Assembly (NCBI RefSeq): GCF_900142825.1
Contig: NZ_FRCH01000001.1
Coordinates: 1,674,001-1,738,000, forward strand
DNA from: Rhodanobacter sp. OK091
Lineage (GTDB): Bacteria > Pseudomonadota > Gammaproteobacteria > Xanthomonadales > Rhodanobacteraceae
Length of the DNA: 64,000 nucleotides
Direction: 5' to 3'
Part shown: positions 1 through 11,817 of the stretch, in pieces
How the letters are laid out: each line of letters opens with the position of its first letter
How positions within the stretch are numbered: the stretch's first letter is position 1
Translations under genes and position numbers: made by a program
The notes under the pieces: model-generated
Databases searched by the model: none
The model's input: only the letters and a program-made list of their open reading frames with translations
Told to the model about the DNA's origin: nothing

Positions 1-2
1 AG

Positions 3-848
3 GCCATGGTGGAGGTCCGAACCCCGCTTGCCCTGTTGCTCAATCCGGATTGCGACATAAAGCCTGACGGCCTGCTCACCTTGATGGATACGCTGCGGCG
101 CTATCCCTCCGCAGGCATGGTGGCGCCGCAAAGCTGGCGCGAAAATCAGAAGCCCCAGAAATGCTTTCGCCGCGCCTTCTACGATCTCTGCCCACGCGCA
201 CCGTATCGCGTAGCGGACGCCACCTGCAGCGCCCAATGGCTGAATGGCTGTTGCCTGCTGCTGCGCACGGAAGCGTTCCGCCATATCGGCGGCTTCGACG
301 AACGCTTCTTCCTGTTCTACGAAGACGACGACCTTTGCTTGCGCATGCAGCGTGCGGGCTTTGAATGTCTGTTCGAGCCGGCGGCGAACGCATGGCATGT
401 CGGCGGCGCGTCTTCGGCGCCTTCCGTCCGGGTCAGCTTCGTGAAGTCGTTTCATTACGCACGCTCGCGTCATCTGGCCATCCGCGAATACCAGGGCGAT
501 GGTGCAGGCTGGCGTTACCTCCTCAAGCTGATGCTGGCAGCCGTGCCTCTCGTCCTGGTCTATGGGCTGCTGCTGCAGCGCAGGCATTTCATCAAATGGG
601 TGGCGTGGGGTGCTTCCGCCGCTACATCGGCGCTTGCGCAATTCCCGTGGCCATCGCGAGCCATCCGTGCTCAAGCACCGGCGCTGCGCCCGGTGAGCCG
701 CCGTGACGCGGAACCTGCATCGCCGGCAACCCGTGTTTCACTCAGTCGCGGCTACCTGGAACCAGGCGAAGGTCCGACGGTGCTGTCGAAAATTCGGCGA
801 AATGCTGATCAAGTCCAAGCTCGCAACGAGTCAGTCGTCGAACGATAG
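3..848 (+). CDS. GT2 family glycosyltransferase (rhamnosyltransferase-like), 5' end outside window
   Basis: The frame is open to the left edge, so the N-terminal nucleotide-binding part is missing; the first visible ATG is at position 6. The visible part has the GT-A metal site 'LLLNPDCDIKPDGL', the acceptor-side motif 'GGFDERFFLFYEDDDLCLR' typical of rhamnosyl/galactofuranosyl GT2 enzymes, and a C-terminal hydrophobic stretch with flanking basic residues that suggests membrane attachment. It should transfer a nucleotide-activated sugar during O-antigen or exopolysaccharide assembly on the cytoplasmic face. The last ~35 codons overlap the convergent gene ending at 742 and look non-conserved. 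In the +2 frame a stop lies at 706, so a frameshift near the 3' end is possible. Family call is firm; substrate unknown. Confidence 0.8.
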   Translation, partial: AMVEVRTPLALLLNPDCDIKPDGLLTLMDTLRRYPSAGMVAPQSWRENQKPQKCFRRAFYDLCPRAPYRVADATCSAQWLNGCCLLLRTEAFRHIGGFDERFFLFYEDDDLCLRMQRAGFECLFEPAANAWHVGGASSAPSVRVSFVKSFHYARSRHLAIREYQGDGAGWRYLLKLMLAAVPLVLVYGLLLQRRHFIKWVAWGASAATSALAQFPWPSRAIRAQAPALRPVSRRDAEPASPATRVSLSRGYLEPGEGPTVLSKIRRNADQVQARNESVVER

Positions 849-1581
849 TGTCGAGCACCACGCGATCGTTCGGATTGTCGACGATGTGTTTGCGGGTCCG
901 ATGATAGAGATGGGTTGCCAGAGCACTGAAGCGCACGTCGCGTCGTAGCAAGCCAGCATGGAACGCGCGCACGGCCAGTTCGGTGTCTTCGCGGCCCCAG
1001 CCGGTCATCGCTTCGTTGAAGCCGTTGACGCGCACCAAATCGTCACGCCAGAACCCCATGTTGCAACTCTTGATGCCACGCCGCTTGGTGCTTGGCCTGG
1101 CATAACAGCGCGCCAGCACGGGCAGATGCAGCGTATGACGGCGGCGATCGACGCCACGGCTGAAGAAGCCAGGCATGGTCATGTGCTGTTCCAGCATGCG
1201 GCGGGTCAGCTCGGCATCGGTCAGCACGCGCGAGCCCTGCACGAAACAGCCACGACGCGCGAATGTGCGATGGTCGGCAATGAAATGCCGCTCGGCTACC
1301 ATGTCGCCATCGAGCAGGATGATGTAATCGCCCTGTGCGGCCGCAATGGCGCGGTTGCGCGCGCGGCTCATGCGGGCGCCATCGTCCGGTTGCCACAGGT
1401 GTATCAGGCGCACCGGATAGTCGCGGGCCAAGCGTTCCAGCAGCTCGCGCGTGGCCGGCTGCGAACCATCGTCGGTGACGATCACTTCGTGCGGCAATTC
1501 GCTCTGGGCAGCCAGCGCCGTCAGCACCAATTCCAGTGCATCGGGCCAGTTATAGGTGATTACGGCAACGCTGATGCGCAT
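742..1581 (-). CDS. GT2 glycosyltransferase with galactosyltransferase-type C-terminal domain
   Basis: A 279-residue enzyme starting 'MRISVAVITYNWPDALELV', a standard GT-A fold start. The nucleotide-sugar motif 'VIVTDDGSQ' and the metal motif 'YIILLDGDMV' are present. The later segment 'VNGFNEAMTGWGREDTELA' is the hallmark of the Glyco_transf_7C domain seen in galactosyl/chondroitin-type transferases. The start at 1581 was chosen because it begins the fold and lies 13 nt after the stop of the upstream gene. It is the last gene of a three-gene minus-strand operon (UDP-xylose synthase, GT2, GT2). It probably adds a residue to LPS or exopolysaccharide; the donor sugar cannot be read from sequence. 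Confidence 0.85.
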   Translation of the reverse strand: MRISVAVITYNWPDALELVLTALAAQSELPHEVIVTDDGSQPATRELLERLARDYPVRLIHLWQPDDGARMSRARNRAIAAAQGDYIILLDGDMVAERHFIADHRTFARRGCFVQGSRVLTDAELTRRMLEQHMTMPGFFSRGVDRRRHTLHLPVLARCYARPSTKRRGIKSCNMGFWRDDLVRVNGFNEAMTGWGREDTELAVRAFHAGLLRRDVRFSALATHLYHRTRKHIVDNPNDRVVLDTIVRRLTRCELGLDQHFAEFSTAPSDLRLVPGSRD

Positions 1582-1594
1582 CGCGATGCCCCGC

Positions 1595-2529
1595 TCAGTC
1601 CATGTCCCGCAGTTCTTTCGGCGCCTGATGACGACGTTTGAACACCGGCCACAGAATGGACGCCGCACGTTCCAGATTGCGCAGCCACGAACCATGCCGC
1701 AGGCGGGCCAGCGCGGCGTAGCGTTTGGCCTCGCGCCAGCTGGGATCCGGCTTGGTGCGCAACTCGTGCTTGGCGCTCTCCACGCATTGCGCATCCAGGC
1801 CGATGCGCTTGGCATAGATCTCGATCATGCAACGCGAACGGAAGCGGTTCAGATACTCGTTGCTGGGCGTCTGCTTGCCCCACCAGCCGTTGTTGCCATG
1901 GATGCGGTAATGCACGGCACCGGTACGCAGATAGTATTTGCGCGCGCCCAGCACGCTCGCTCCATAGACGAGGCAGTTGTCGGCAGACAACCGCCAATTG
2001 CAGCTGATGTCTTCCGGCAGATCCAGGGTGCGTCGCGCCCACGGCGCACGCAGCGACAGCGCCGAGGTCGGAGCGCCATACCAGTGCATCAGCATGTAGG
2101 TGCTGATCACGGTGTAGCCGAGATCCAGCGATCGGTCGGCGTAACCCATCCAGCGCTCCTCGTCGCCGAACAGCTGCATGTCGGAAAACACGAAATCGAT
2201 GTCGCGACGGCTGTCGTAAATCTCGCCGACGCGTGCCAGATAGTCCGGCTCCCAGCGGTCATCGGCATCGAGGAAGCAGATCACGTCGGCCCGCGCCTCG
2301 GCCACGCCGCGCTGGAACGCGACCAGCTGCCCGCCGTTCTCGCCGCACAGCAAGGTTATCCGCGAGTCGCTCCCGTAGCGCTCGCGCAGATAGTCGGGTG
2401 AACCATCGGTCGAGCCATCGTCCACCACGATGATCTGCGCAGCCGGACGTGTCTGCGCCAGCGCACCGTCGATTGCCGCAGCTACGAAGCCGCGATAGTT
2501 GTAGCTGGTGATGACGACCGCGAAGCTGG

Positions 2530-2533
<4 letters not shown>
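1595..2533 (-). CDS. GT2 family glycosyltransferase
   Basis: A 312-residue GT-A glycosyltransferase. It begins '[17 protein letters not shown]' and carries the nucleotide-binding '[12 protein letters not shown]' and the metal-binding '[16 protein letters not shown]'. The start overlaps the stop of the upstream UDP-xylose synthase gene by four bases (ATGA), which indicates translational coupling. The pairing with a gene making UDP-xylose raises the possibility that it uses a pentose donor, but this is inference from context only. No membrane segment is evident. Confidence 0.85.
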
Positions 2534-3480
<947 letters not shown>

Positions 3481-3673
3481 GAGCTGCCATTCGGTGCGTT
3501 TGCAGGGAATGTGCGACGTTGGTTGAGCCGCCATGCATCGCCACAAGTGAATATTGTCATGAATTGGCGGGCAAAGATGCGACTCGTCCTGCTGAACGCG
3601 AGGATCGTTCCCGGCCATGAGCCGTCGAGCCGTGGTGGCGAGGCGAAGCGCGGGCTTCGGCTAGAATCCTCGC

Positions 3674-4489
3674 ATGCCCACGTTTCCGCTGACCCTCGCT
3701 ATCATCACCCACAACGAAGCCGACAACATCGCGCGTTGCCTGGACAGCGTACCGTTTGCGGCCGAAAAGCTGGTAGTGGACAGCGGCAGCGATGATGACA
3801 CTGTGGCGATCGCACAGGCGCATGGCGCACGCGTGGTGCAGCAGGACTGGCTCGGCTTCGGCCCCCAGCGCAATTTCGCCACCACCCAGTGCAGCCATGA
3901 CTGGATCCTGGTGCTGGATGCGGATGAATACCTCAGCCCGGAACTCGCCGCGGAACTCGAGCAACGCCTGCCCGAGCTGATGGCCGGCAATGCACCGTCG
4001 GCGTACCTGCGCCGCCGCTCGATCTACATGGGCGCTCCGATGCGCTGGTACCGTCCCGCGGTAGGCGAGCGGATGGCGCGGTTGTACCACCGTCAGAGGG
4101 CGCGCTGGAGCGACGCGCGGGTGCATGAATCGCTGCGCTTCGACGGCGCCGCGCCAACGCTGCGCGCAGCGTTCAACCACAACAACAACCCGACCATGCC
4201 GCACAAGCAGCTGAAGGTCTTACGCTACGCCGAGCTGAAATGCCGAGACTGGCTGGACAAGGGCAAGCCGGTGCGGATGTGGCAGGCACCGTTCGTATTC
4301 GCGCTGGCCTTCCTCAAGGACTACGTGTTCCGGCTGGCCTTCATGGATGGATGGCGCGGCTTCATGATCGCGCAAACCGCCGCCAGCTACGCGCTGTACA
4401 AGCGCATGCGCTATTACGAGATGGTCAACAATCCGGAATCGGTGGCACGCGCCGCCGCCGTCCTGACCCGTCACCAGATAGACCGCTGA
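3674..4489 (+). CDS. GT2 family glycosyltransferase, WaaE/LgtF-like (LPS core)
   Basis: A 271-residue GT2 enzyme beginning 'MPTFPLTLAIITHNEADNIA'. It carries 'KLVVDSGSDDDTVAIA' and the metal motif 'ILVLDADEYLSPELAAEL'. The pattern NEADNI...DSGS...LDADE, together with the compact size, matches the WaaE/KdtX/LgtF group that adds a glucose to heptose I of the LPS inner core. The C-terminal 'RGFMIAQTAASYALYKRMRYYE' type tail is also usual for this group. It lies one base before the next gene, so the two are likely co-transcribed. The group call is good; exact acceptor is inferred. Confidence 0.8.
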   Translation: MPTFPLTLAIITHNEADNIARCLDSVPFAAEKLVVDSGSDDDTVAIAQAHGARVVQQDWLGFGPQRNFATTQCSHDWILVLDADEYLSPELAAELEQRLPELMAGNAPSAYLRRRSIYMGAPMRWYRPAVGERMARLYHRQRARWSDARVHESLRFDGAAPTLRAAFNHNNNPTMPHKQLKVLRYAELKCRDWLDKGKPVRMWQAPFVFALAFLKDYVFRLAFMDGWRGFMIAQTAASYALYKRMRYYEMVNNPESVARAAAVLTRHQIDR

Positions 4490-4490
4490 C

Positions 4491-5531
4491 ATGTCCCAGC
4501 CAGCTCCAAACAAGCACTACCTGCTGTACGGCTCCGAGCGTTACGCGCTGGCGATCCTGCGTCCGCTGCAGGAGGCGATCCGCGCCCGCGGCGGCGAGGC
4601 GGCATGGTTCTTCGACGGCCCAGGCGCCGAAGACATGGTCGAAGGCGAGCGCCTGCTGAGCGTGGCCGAGGTGCGGGCGTGGCAACCGATCGCGGTGATC
4701 ACCTCCAGCAACGCGGTGCCGCACTTCTTCCCCGGCGTGAAGGTCGAAACGTTCCACGGCTTCGATGCCGGCAAGCCACGGCATATCTACGTCCGGGGTT
4801 TCTTTGATCTGTACTGCACGACCGGGCCGCGCGACACCGCCAAATTCAAGGAAATCGCGGACCGCGTCGGCCACTTCACGGTGACCGAGACCGGCTTTCC
4901 CAAGCTCGATCCCTTCATGAAGGAGATCACTGGCCCGCTGCCACCGGTGCACCAGCCACCGGTGATCCTGTACCACTCCACCTTCTCGCCATCATGGAGC
5001 GCGGCCGAAACGCTGTACGAGGAAGTGAAGCGCCTTTCGCGCGATGGCCGCTGGCGCTGGATCGTCACCTTCCATCCGAAGATGAATCCGGAGACCACCG
5101 CGAAGTTCAAGGCGCTGCAGAACGAGCACCTCACGTTCGCCGAGAACGACAACATCCTCGAACTGTTCCCGCAGGTCGACCTGATGTGCTCGGACACCTC
5201 CTCGGCGCTCAACGAATTCCTGCTCACCGGCAAGCCGGTGGTGACGTTCAAGAACCGCCGGCCGGGTCCCCAGCTGATCGATATCGACGAGCCGGCGCAG
5301 TTCGAACCGGCGATCGAACGCGCGCTGGCCCGCCCGCCGGAGCTGCTGCAGGCGATCCGGGCTTACGCGGACGCGATCCATCCGTACCGCGATGGCCGTT
5401 CCAGCGAGCGCGTGCTCGATGCGATCGATGCGTTCATCGCCGCCGGGGCCCGCAATCCGCGCCGCAAGCCGCTGAACCTGTGGCGCAAGCTGAAAATCCG
5501 CCGGCGTATCGGCTACTGGGGCCCGGCCTGA
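4491..5531 (+). CDS. CDP-glycerol glycerophosphotransferase-like protein (GT-B fold)
   Basis: A 346-residue protein without signal peptide or clear membrane helix. The C-terminal half contains 'LMCSDTSSALNEFLLTGKP', which is the conserved SDxSS...EF..TGKP signature of the CDP-glycerol:poly(glycerophosphate) glycerophosphotransferase family. It also has 'VTFHPKMNPET' in the usual preceding position (family pattern xxxHP). In Gram-negative bacteria such enzymes decorate LPS or capsule with glycerol phosphate or related groups. It starts one base after the WaaE-like GT, suggesting a shared transcript. Substrate is not predictable. Confidence 0.7.
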   Translation: MSQPAPNKHYLLYGSERYALAILRPLQEAIRARGGEAAWFFDGPGAEDMVEGERLLSVAEVRAWQPIAVITSSNAVPHFFPGVKVETFHGFDAGKPRHIYVRGFFDLYCTTGPRDTAKFKEIADRVGHFTVTETGFPKLDPFMKEITGPLPPVHQPPVILYHSTFSPSWSAAETLYEEVKRLSRDGRWRWIVTFHPKMNPETTAKFKALQNEHLTFAENDNILELFPQVDLMCSDTSSALNEFLLTGKPVVTFKNRRPGPQLIDIDEPAQFEPAIERALARPPELLQAIRAYADAIHPYRDGRSSERVLDAIDAFIAAGARNPRRKPLNLWRKLKIRRRIGYWGPA

Positions 5532-5615
5532 GCGCGTTGCCAACCGAACCTCCAGTCGCCTTGTGAACACCGCGCGCAGGCTAGAATCATTCATCTGCCC
5601 GCCAAGAGCCCGCCC

Positions 5616-7343
5616 GTGTCGCTGAGCCCCTATAGCCGTACCGAACAACTTCGCGCCGTGTGGCCCTGGTTGCCATTGTGGGCACTGGTGGCGCTGCTGG
5701 CGATCTTTTCGCACGGGCCGATGCCGCTTTATTCGACGCGCACGCTGGCGGTGGCCTGGGAGATGTGGAACCAGGGTCACTGGCTGGTGCCGCACATCAA
5801 CGGCCAGCCGTACAGCGAAAAAGCACCGTTGCTGTTCTGGCTGATCCAGGCCGGCTGGTTCGTGTTCGGCGTCAACGACATCTGGCCGCGCGTACTCGAG
5901 GTACTGATCGGCGGCGCGCAGCTGGTGTTGATTTCGCTGCTGGCGCGGCGGCTGTTTCCGAGCCGCCCGTGGATGGCCAAGGCGACGCCGTGGATGCTGC
6001 TGGCGTTCGCCTATGCGTTCCTGTTCGGCCTGCAGATCATGTACGACGTGCTGCTGGCGACATGGACGCTGGCGGCCTTGCTGTGCCTGACCCCGAAGGT
6101 GCATCGCACCGAACCGCGCTGGCTGCTGTTCGGCTTATGCGTCGGACTGGGGCTGCTGACCAAGGGCCCGGTGATGCTGCTGCACGTGGTCTTCCCGTGG
6201 CTGCTCGGTCCGCTGTGGAACGACTGGGCGCGCCAGCATCGCGCCCGCTGGTACGGCCGTGGCGCGCTGGCGCTGCTGCTCGGTGGCGCGATGCTGCTGG
6301 CGTGGGCGATACCGGCCGGGTTCTCCGGTGGCGAGACATACCGCCAGCGGTTGTTCTTCACCCAGACTGCGGGCCGCGTGGTCGATAAATTCTCCGCAGG
6401 CAAGGATTTGCAGAACCATGCCGAACCGGTCTGGTTCTACCTGCTGTGGCTGCCGTTGCTGCTGTTTCCCTTCAGTGGCTGGCCGCGCATCTGGGTGGCC
6501 GTCGCCGGCTTGCGGCGGCCGCTGGAGCCGGGCCTGCGTTTTGCGCTGTCCTGGCTGATACCCGGCTTCATCGTGTTTTCGCTGATCAGCGGCAAGCAGC
6601 TGTATTACCCGCTGCCGGAACTCGGCGGCATCGCGCTGCTGATGGCTGGCGCGATCGCCGTGCTGCGCGAGCGCCGGCCGGCGCTGGCCAGCAACGGCTG
6701 GCTCGGCACCTGGCCGCTGGGCGTGGGCGGCATCGTGTTTGCCATCCTGCTGTTCGCGCTGCCGCTGCTGGTGGCCGGGAACCATCTGCATGGCGAATGG
6801 CCCGTTGCGGCTGCGCCGTACAGCCGCTACTTCAGCGTGGTTTTCCTGCTGACCGGTGGCCTGCTGCTATTGCGTGGCCGTGGTGAACTGCGTCGCCTGG
6901 CGGTAGCCGGACTCATCGGCGTGCTCGCCCTCAATACCTTGTTCACCCTGACCCTGTGGACGCGCTGGGACTTGCGTCCCGCCGCCCACATGCTCGGTGC
7001 CGCCGAGCGGGCGAACCATCCCATCGCTTATCTGGGCAACTACGAAGGCCAGTTCCACTTCGAGGGCCGCTTGACGCGACCCATCGCGGAGCTGTTCGGC
7101 GATCAGGCCGTGCAGGATTTTGCCCGGGCCCACCCGGATGGCGTGATCGTGACGCATCCGGAAAAGCTCGACGCCGATGCTTTGCGCTACGCGCTGCTGG
7201 TGCAGCCGTTCCGCTCGTCGTGGCTGGTGGTCTGGCAGGCCGTCTCGCTGGCCGACCTGTCCGCCGGCCACACCCCGCCGGAGCCGGCCCAGCCCACCCA
7301 GGTCTACCCGATCGGTGACCGGCGCTATCGCCCGCAACCGTGA
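5616..7343 (+). CDS. GT39 family integral-membrane glycosyltransferase (ArnT-like)
   Basis: A 575-residue polytopic membrane protein starting at GTG 5616. The first periplasmic loop follows helix 1 and carries the pattern 'LYSTRTLAVAWEMWNQGHWL' then 'GQPYSEKAPLLFWLIQ', which corresponds to the E..R...A..M...G.W..P...G.....K.P...W segment of ArnT/PMT enzymes. About 11-12 hydrophobic helices follow, then a soluble C-terminal domain from about residue 445. Such enzymes move a sugar from a polyprenyl-phosphate carrier onto lipid A or another periplasmic acceptor. No arnBCADEF genes are adjacent, so polymyxin resistance should not be assumed. Confidence 0.85.
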   Translation: MSLSPYSRTEQLRAVWPWLPLWALVALLAIFSHGPMPLYSTRTLAVAWEMWNQGHWLVPHINGQPYSEKAPLLFWLIQAGWFVFGVNDIWPRVLEVLIGGAQLVLISLLARRLFPSRPWMAKATPWMLLAFAYAFLFGLQIMYDVLLATWTLAALLCLTPKVHRTEPRWLLFGLCVGLGLLTKGPVMLLHVVFPWLLGPLWNDWARQHRARWYGRGALALLLGGAMLLAWAIPAGFSGGETYRQRLFFTQTAGRVVDKFSAGKDLQNHAEPVWFYLLWLPLLLFPFSGWPRIWVAVAGLRRPLEPGLRFALSWLIPGFIVFSLISGKQLYYPLPELGGIALLMAGAIAVLRERRPALASNGWLGTWPLGVGGIVFAILLFALPLLVAGNHLHGEWPVAAAPYSRYFSVVFLLTGGLLLLRGRGELRRLAVAGLIGVLALNTLFTLTLWTRWDLRPAAHMLGAAERANHPIAYLGNYEGQFHFEGRLTRPIAELFGDQAVQDFARAHPDGVIVTHPEKLDADALRYALLVQPFRSSWLVVWQAVSLADLSAGHTPPEPAQPTQVYPIGDRRYRPQP

Positions 7344-7666
7344 ATGCCGGCCTGATCGCCAACCTGCGCAAGCAATGCGACGGTCCACGCGATGGCGCGC
7401 TGCTGCGTTTCTCGCTGGGCAATGCGCTGCTCGCCGAAGGCGAAGCCGACATGGCGATCGACGAACTGCGCCGCGCCGTCGCCTTCGATCCAACCTACTC
7501 GGCGGCCTGGAAACTGCTGGGCAAAGCCTGCCTCGACGCCGGTCAGACGCAGGCCGCCGCCGAAGCCTGGCGCAGCGGCATCGCTGCTGCCGCCCAACGC
7601 GGCGACAAACAGGCGGAAAAGGAAATGGGCGTATTCCTGCGCCGGCTGGAAAAGACCTCGCCGTAG
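7340..7666 (+). CDS. Small TPR-repeat protein
   Basis: A 108-residue protein starting at GTG 7340, overlapping the stop of the GT39 gene by four bases (GTGA), so it is translationally coupled. Residues ~20-90 form two to three TPR-like helical pairs ('FSLGNALLAEGEADMAIDEL', then 'AWKLLGKACLDAGQTQAAAE'). No signal peptide. It probably mediates protein-protein contacts, but no partner is visible. Confidence 0.75.
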   Translation: MNAGLIANLRKQCDGPRDGALLRFSLGNALLAEGEADMAIDELRRAVAFDPTYSAAWKLLGKACLDAGQTQAAAEAWRSGIAAAAQRGDKQAEKEMGVFLRRLEKTSP

Positions 7667-7678
7667 CGGAATGCGTCC

Positions 7679-8563
7679 CTAGCGATCGTACGGGCTGATC
7701 AGGCCGTCGGCCGAGTAGCGCTTGTACTGCCATTGGTACTGCGCGAAAGCCAGCTCGACGCAGTTCTGCACGCCTTGGTTGAGCGCACGGCAGGCGATAC
7801 CGAGATCGGCGTCCGCCAACCCGGGCGGGGCCGGCAGCAAATGAATGCGATACCCGGTCCCTCGGGGCAGGCGCTCGGCAAACGCGAACAGCACGGTCGC
7901 CCCGGTGCGGGCGGCCAGCCGGGGCAGCAGCACCATGGTCAGCGCTTCGCGGCCGAAGAATGGCGCGAACTGCCCTTCGCCCGCACGCGGCTTCTGGTCC
8001 GGCAGGATGCCAACCGTGCCACCGGCGGCCAGTCGCTTGTACAAGATGCGCACACCGGCGCCATCGGCACGCACCTGCTCCGGCGCCAAGGCGCCGCGCA
8101 CCTTGCGCAGCAAGCCCTCGATCGCGGCGATCCGTGGCGGCCGGTACAGGATCGCCATCGGTGTCCTGCGGCACAGCCAGTAATTCAGCAGTTCCCAGCA
8201 GCCCAGGTGCGGCGCCGCGATGATCACGCCCTTGCCTGCGTCCAACGCAGCATCCAGCAACGCCGCACCGCGCACCTCACGCACCAGTTCCAGCGCGCGT
8301 TCGGCGCCCGCGCCCCACACCTTGACGATCTCGCTGACCGACCTGCCGCTCTCGATCATTACCTCGCGCAACAGCGCCTCCTGCCCTGCCCCGTCCAGCT
8401 GCGGTCGCGCGATGCGCAGGTTCGCCGCCGTGTTGCGCACCATGCGGCCGCGCCGCCACAGCAGCAGCCTGCCCAGCCCGCTGCCGATACCGTGCAGCAC
8501 ACGCAGCGGCAGCAGCGCCAGCAGGCGCAGCAGGAGATAGAGCACATACATGTCGATTCGCAT
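7679..8563 (-). CDS. Lipid A biosynthesis (lyso)acyltransferase, LpxL/LpxM (HtrB) family
   Basis: A 294-residue inner-membrane acyltransferase that would transfer a secondary acyl chain to the lipid A precursor. The N-terminal helix 'MYVLYLLLRLLALLPLRVL' anchors it. The HxxxxE catalytic motif lies in 'IIAAPHLGCWELL'. The segment 'VGILPDQKPRAGEG' and the C-terminal 'QYQWQYKRY' are both conserved in LpxL/LpxM. It is convergent with the TPR gene (12-nt gap) and divergent from dtd. The distinction between LpxL, LpxM and LpxP cannot be made from these motifs. Confidence 0.88.
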   Translation of the reverse strand: MRIDMYVLYLLLRLLALLPLRVLHGIGSGLGRLLLWRRGRMVRNTAANLRIARPQLDGAGQEALLREVMIESGRSVSEIVKVWGAGAERALELVREVRGAALLDAALDAGKGVIIAAPHLGCWELLNYWLCRRTPMAILYRPPRIAAIEGLLRKVRGALAPEQVRADGAGVRILYKRLAAGGTVGILPDQKPRAGEGQFAPFFGREALTMVLLPRLAARTGATVLFAFAERLPRGTGYRIHLLPAPPGLADADLGIACRALNQGVQNCVELAFAQYQWQYKRYSADGLISPYDR

Positions 8564-8677
8564 CCCTGCAGTTTACGGGAGCCGGCCGCGCGCACCGAGA
8601 TCGCCTCGCCGGCCAGCCATCTTTCGCCGCCGCCGGTAGCACGATTAAGCTAGCCGCCTCGCCTCCGCCTTGCCGCC

Positions 8678-9118
8678 ATGATTGCCCTGATTCAACGCGT
8701 ACTGTCCGCCAGCGTCAGTGTCAGCGACGAAACCGTCGGCGCTATCGGCCCCGGCCTGCTGGCGTTGGTCGCGGTGCAGCCGGACGATGGCGAGACGCAG
8801 ACCAGGCGCATGCTCGAGCGCCTGCTCGGCTATCGCGTGTTCGCCGACGACCACGGCAAGATGAATCGCTCGCTGACCGATACCGGCGGCGGCCTGCTGC
8901 TGGTCAGCCAGTTCACCTTGGCCGCCGACACCCGCTCCGGCATGCGCCCCAGCTTCACCAGCGCGGCGACACCGGAGCACGGCCGACGCTGGTTCGACCG
9001 CTTGCTGGAACTCGCACGCGTCTCACACCCGGGGGTGGAAACCGGACGCTTCGGTGCCCATATGGTGATCCAGCTGGTGAACGATGGCCCGGTGACTTTC
9101 TGGCTCGATACCGGTTGA
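8678..9118 (+). CDS. dtd: D-aminoacyl-tRNA deacylase
   Basis: A 146-residue protein, the usual length of DTD. It hydrolyses D-amino acids (and glycine) from mischarged tRNAs. Both signature motifs are present: SQxT in '[13 protein letters not shown]' and the cis-Gly-Pro motif NxGPVT in '[12 protein letters not shown]'. The N-terminus '[15 protein letters not shown]' matches the family start. Stand-alone gene between the lipid A acyltransferase and rpoD. Confidence 0.95.
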   Translation: MIALIQRVLSASVSVSDETVGAIGPGLLALVAVQPDDGETQTRRMLERLLGYRVFADDHGKMNRSLTDTGGGLLLVSQFTLAADTRSGMRPSFTSAATPEHGRRWFDRLLELARVSHPGVETGRFGAHMVIQLVNDGPVTFWLDTG

Positions 9119-9226
9119 GCAGGCACAGATGGAGCGGATGCAGCCTGCAGTCAGCAAAAACACTGCAAGGTCGCGATCTGGCGCGATTTTTGCGTGCCTC
9201 GCTTAAATTTTTTCTCACTTGAAAAC

Positions 9227-9255
9227 TGGTCAAAAAAGCAGCACATCGCTATAAT
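9227..9255 (+). promoter_or_regulatory. Predicted rpoD promoter
   Basis: A consensus -10 box TATAAT lies at 9250-9255, with a weak -35 TGGTCA at 9227-9232 and a 17-nt spacer. It sits 33 nt before the rpoD start. The surrounding 60 bases are unusually AT-rich for this genome. Confidence 0.6.
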
Positions 9256-9287
9256 GTCCGGTTCTTGAACCCCGCGGCGGTCGGTTA

Positions 9288-11171
<1,884 letters not shown>

Positions 11172-11175
11172 CCAC

Positions 11176-11197
11176 GACGTCAGTCACTACTGACGTC
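11176..11197. other. Short inverted repeat after rpoD
   Basis: GACGTCAGT and its exact reverse complement ACTGACGTC are separated by four bases. It lies 5 nt after the rpoD stop, just before the main terminator. It may stabilise the mRNA 3' end; no U-run follows it. Confidence 0.4.
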
Positions 11198-11201
11198 AGG
11201 A

Positions 11202-11242
11202 TGAAACGAAGAAGCCCCGCGATGCGGGGCTTCTTCGTTTCA
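11202..11242. terminator. Strong bidirectional intrinsic terminator
   Basis: A perfect 19-bp inverted repeat: TGAAACGAAGAAGCCCCGC, loop GAT, then its exact reverse complement. A-rich and T-rich arms flank the GC core, so it can work on both strands. It separates rpoD (plus) from the convergent NTF2-like gene (minus). Confidence 0.92.
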
Positions 11243-11247
11243 CGGCG

Positions 11248-11619
11248 TCAACCCACGTCGTAGAAGAACTGCTCGTGCACGATCTTGCCGTCGCGCACGC
11301 GGTACACGCAGATCTCGCTCATGTTCATGCGGCCACGGCCCTTCATGGTCACGTCCATCGCCATCGCGACGCTGAACCAGTTGCCCGCAACCACCGGCTC
11401 GCTCACGCTGCCGCCGTGCACCGCCTCGATCATCGCATTGAACTGGCGACCCTTCTCATAGATCGCCGCCAGTCCCTTCACACTACCCAATGCACCCGGC
11501 GGCAAACCGTCCGGCTCGATGCTCACCGCATCCTCGGCATACAGCTCGCGCTGCGCGTCCTCGTACTTGCCTTCACGGCACAATTCGACCAATCGTTTTG
11601 CGATCGCTTCAATGTTCAT
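11248..11619 (-). CDS. NTF2-like/SnoaL-fold protein
   Basis: A 123-residue protein of the NTF2/SnoaL cone-fold superfamily. The N-terminal helices 'IAKRLVELCREGKYEDAQRE' and the end 'YRVRDGKIVHEQFFYDV' are typical of SnoaL-like proteins, where the final strands form the ligand pocket. Members include isomerases, cyclases and many proteins of unknown role; no catalytic residues can be assigned here. It is convergent with rpoD and shares its terminator. Confidence 0.75.
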   Translation of the reverse strand: MNIEAIAKRLVELCREGKYEDAQRELYAEDAVSIEPDGLPPGALGSVKGLAAIYEKGRQFNAMIEAVHGGSVSEPVVAGNWFSVAMAMDVTMKGRGRMNMSEICVYRVRDGKIVHEQFFYDVG

Positions 11620-11741
11620 GCGTGTTCTCCTGCTTCAGGGGGCCACAAGCCTACCGCCCGGACAACCGCACGCGCCACCGACTTTCGGCACCTCGCTCTC
11701 GTATGCAGCCGTCACGCTACGGTAAACTTGCGCTCTTGCGC

Positions 11742-11817
11742 GGGCCTATAGCTCAATGGTTAGAGCAGAGGACTCATAATCCTTTGGTTCCAGGTTCGAG
11801 TCCTGGTGGGCCCACCA
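11742..11817 (+). tRNA. tRNA-Ile2 (CAT anticodon, lysidine-type)
   Basis: 76 nt including encoded CCA. The acceptor stem pairs 11742-11748 with the 3' arm before ACCA. The anticodon loop CTCATAA has CAT at 11775-11777, and the T arm carries GGTTCGAGTCC. Closeness to E. coli ileX around the anticodon arm (GACTCATAATC) indicates the AUA-reading isoleucine tRNA whose C34 is changed to lysidine, rather than a methionine tRNA. A possible -10 (TAAACT, 11723-11728) lies upstream. The accessory island begins right after its 3' end, so it is a likely integration target. Confidence 0.9.

Noticed and set aside
5616..7343. Naming the GT39 protein arnT with polymyxin resistance
   Set aside because: No arnB/C/A/D genes are adjacent and the family covers many glycan substrates; only 'ArnT-like' is supported.
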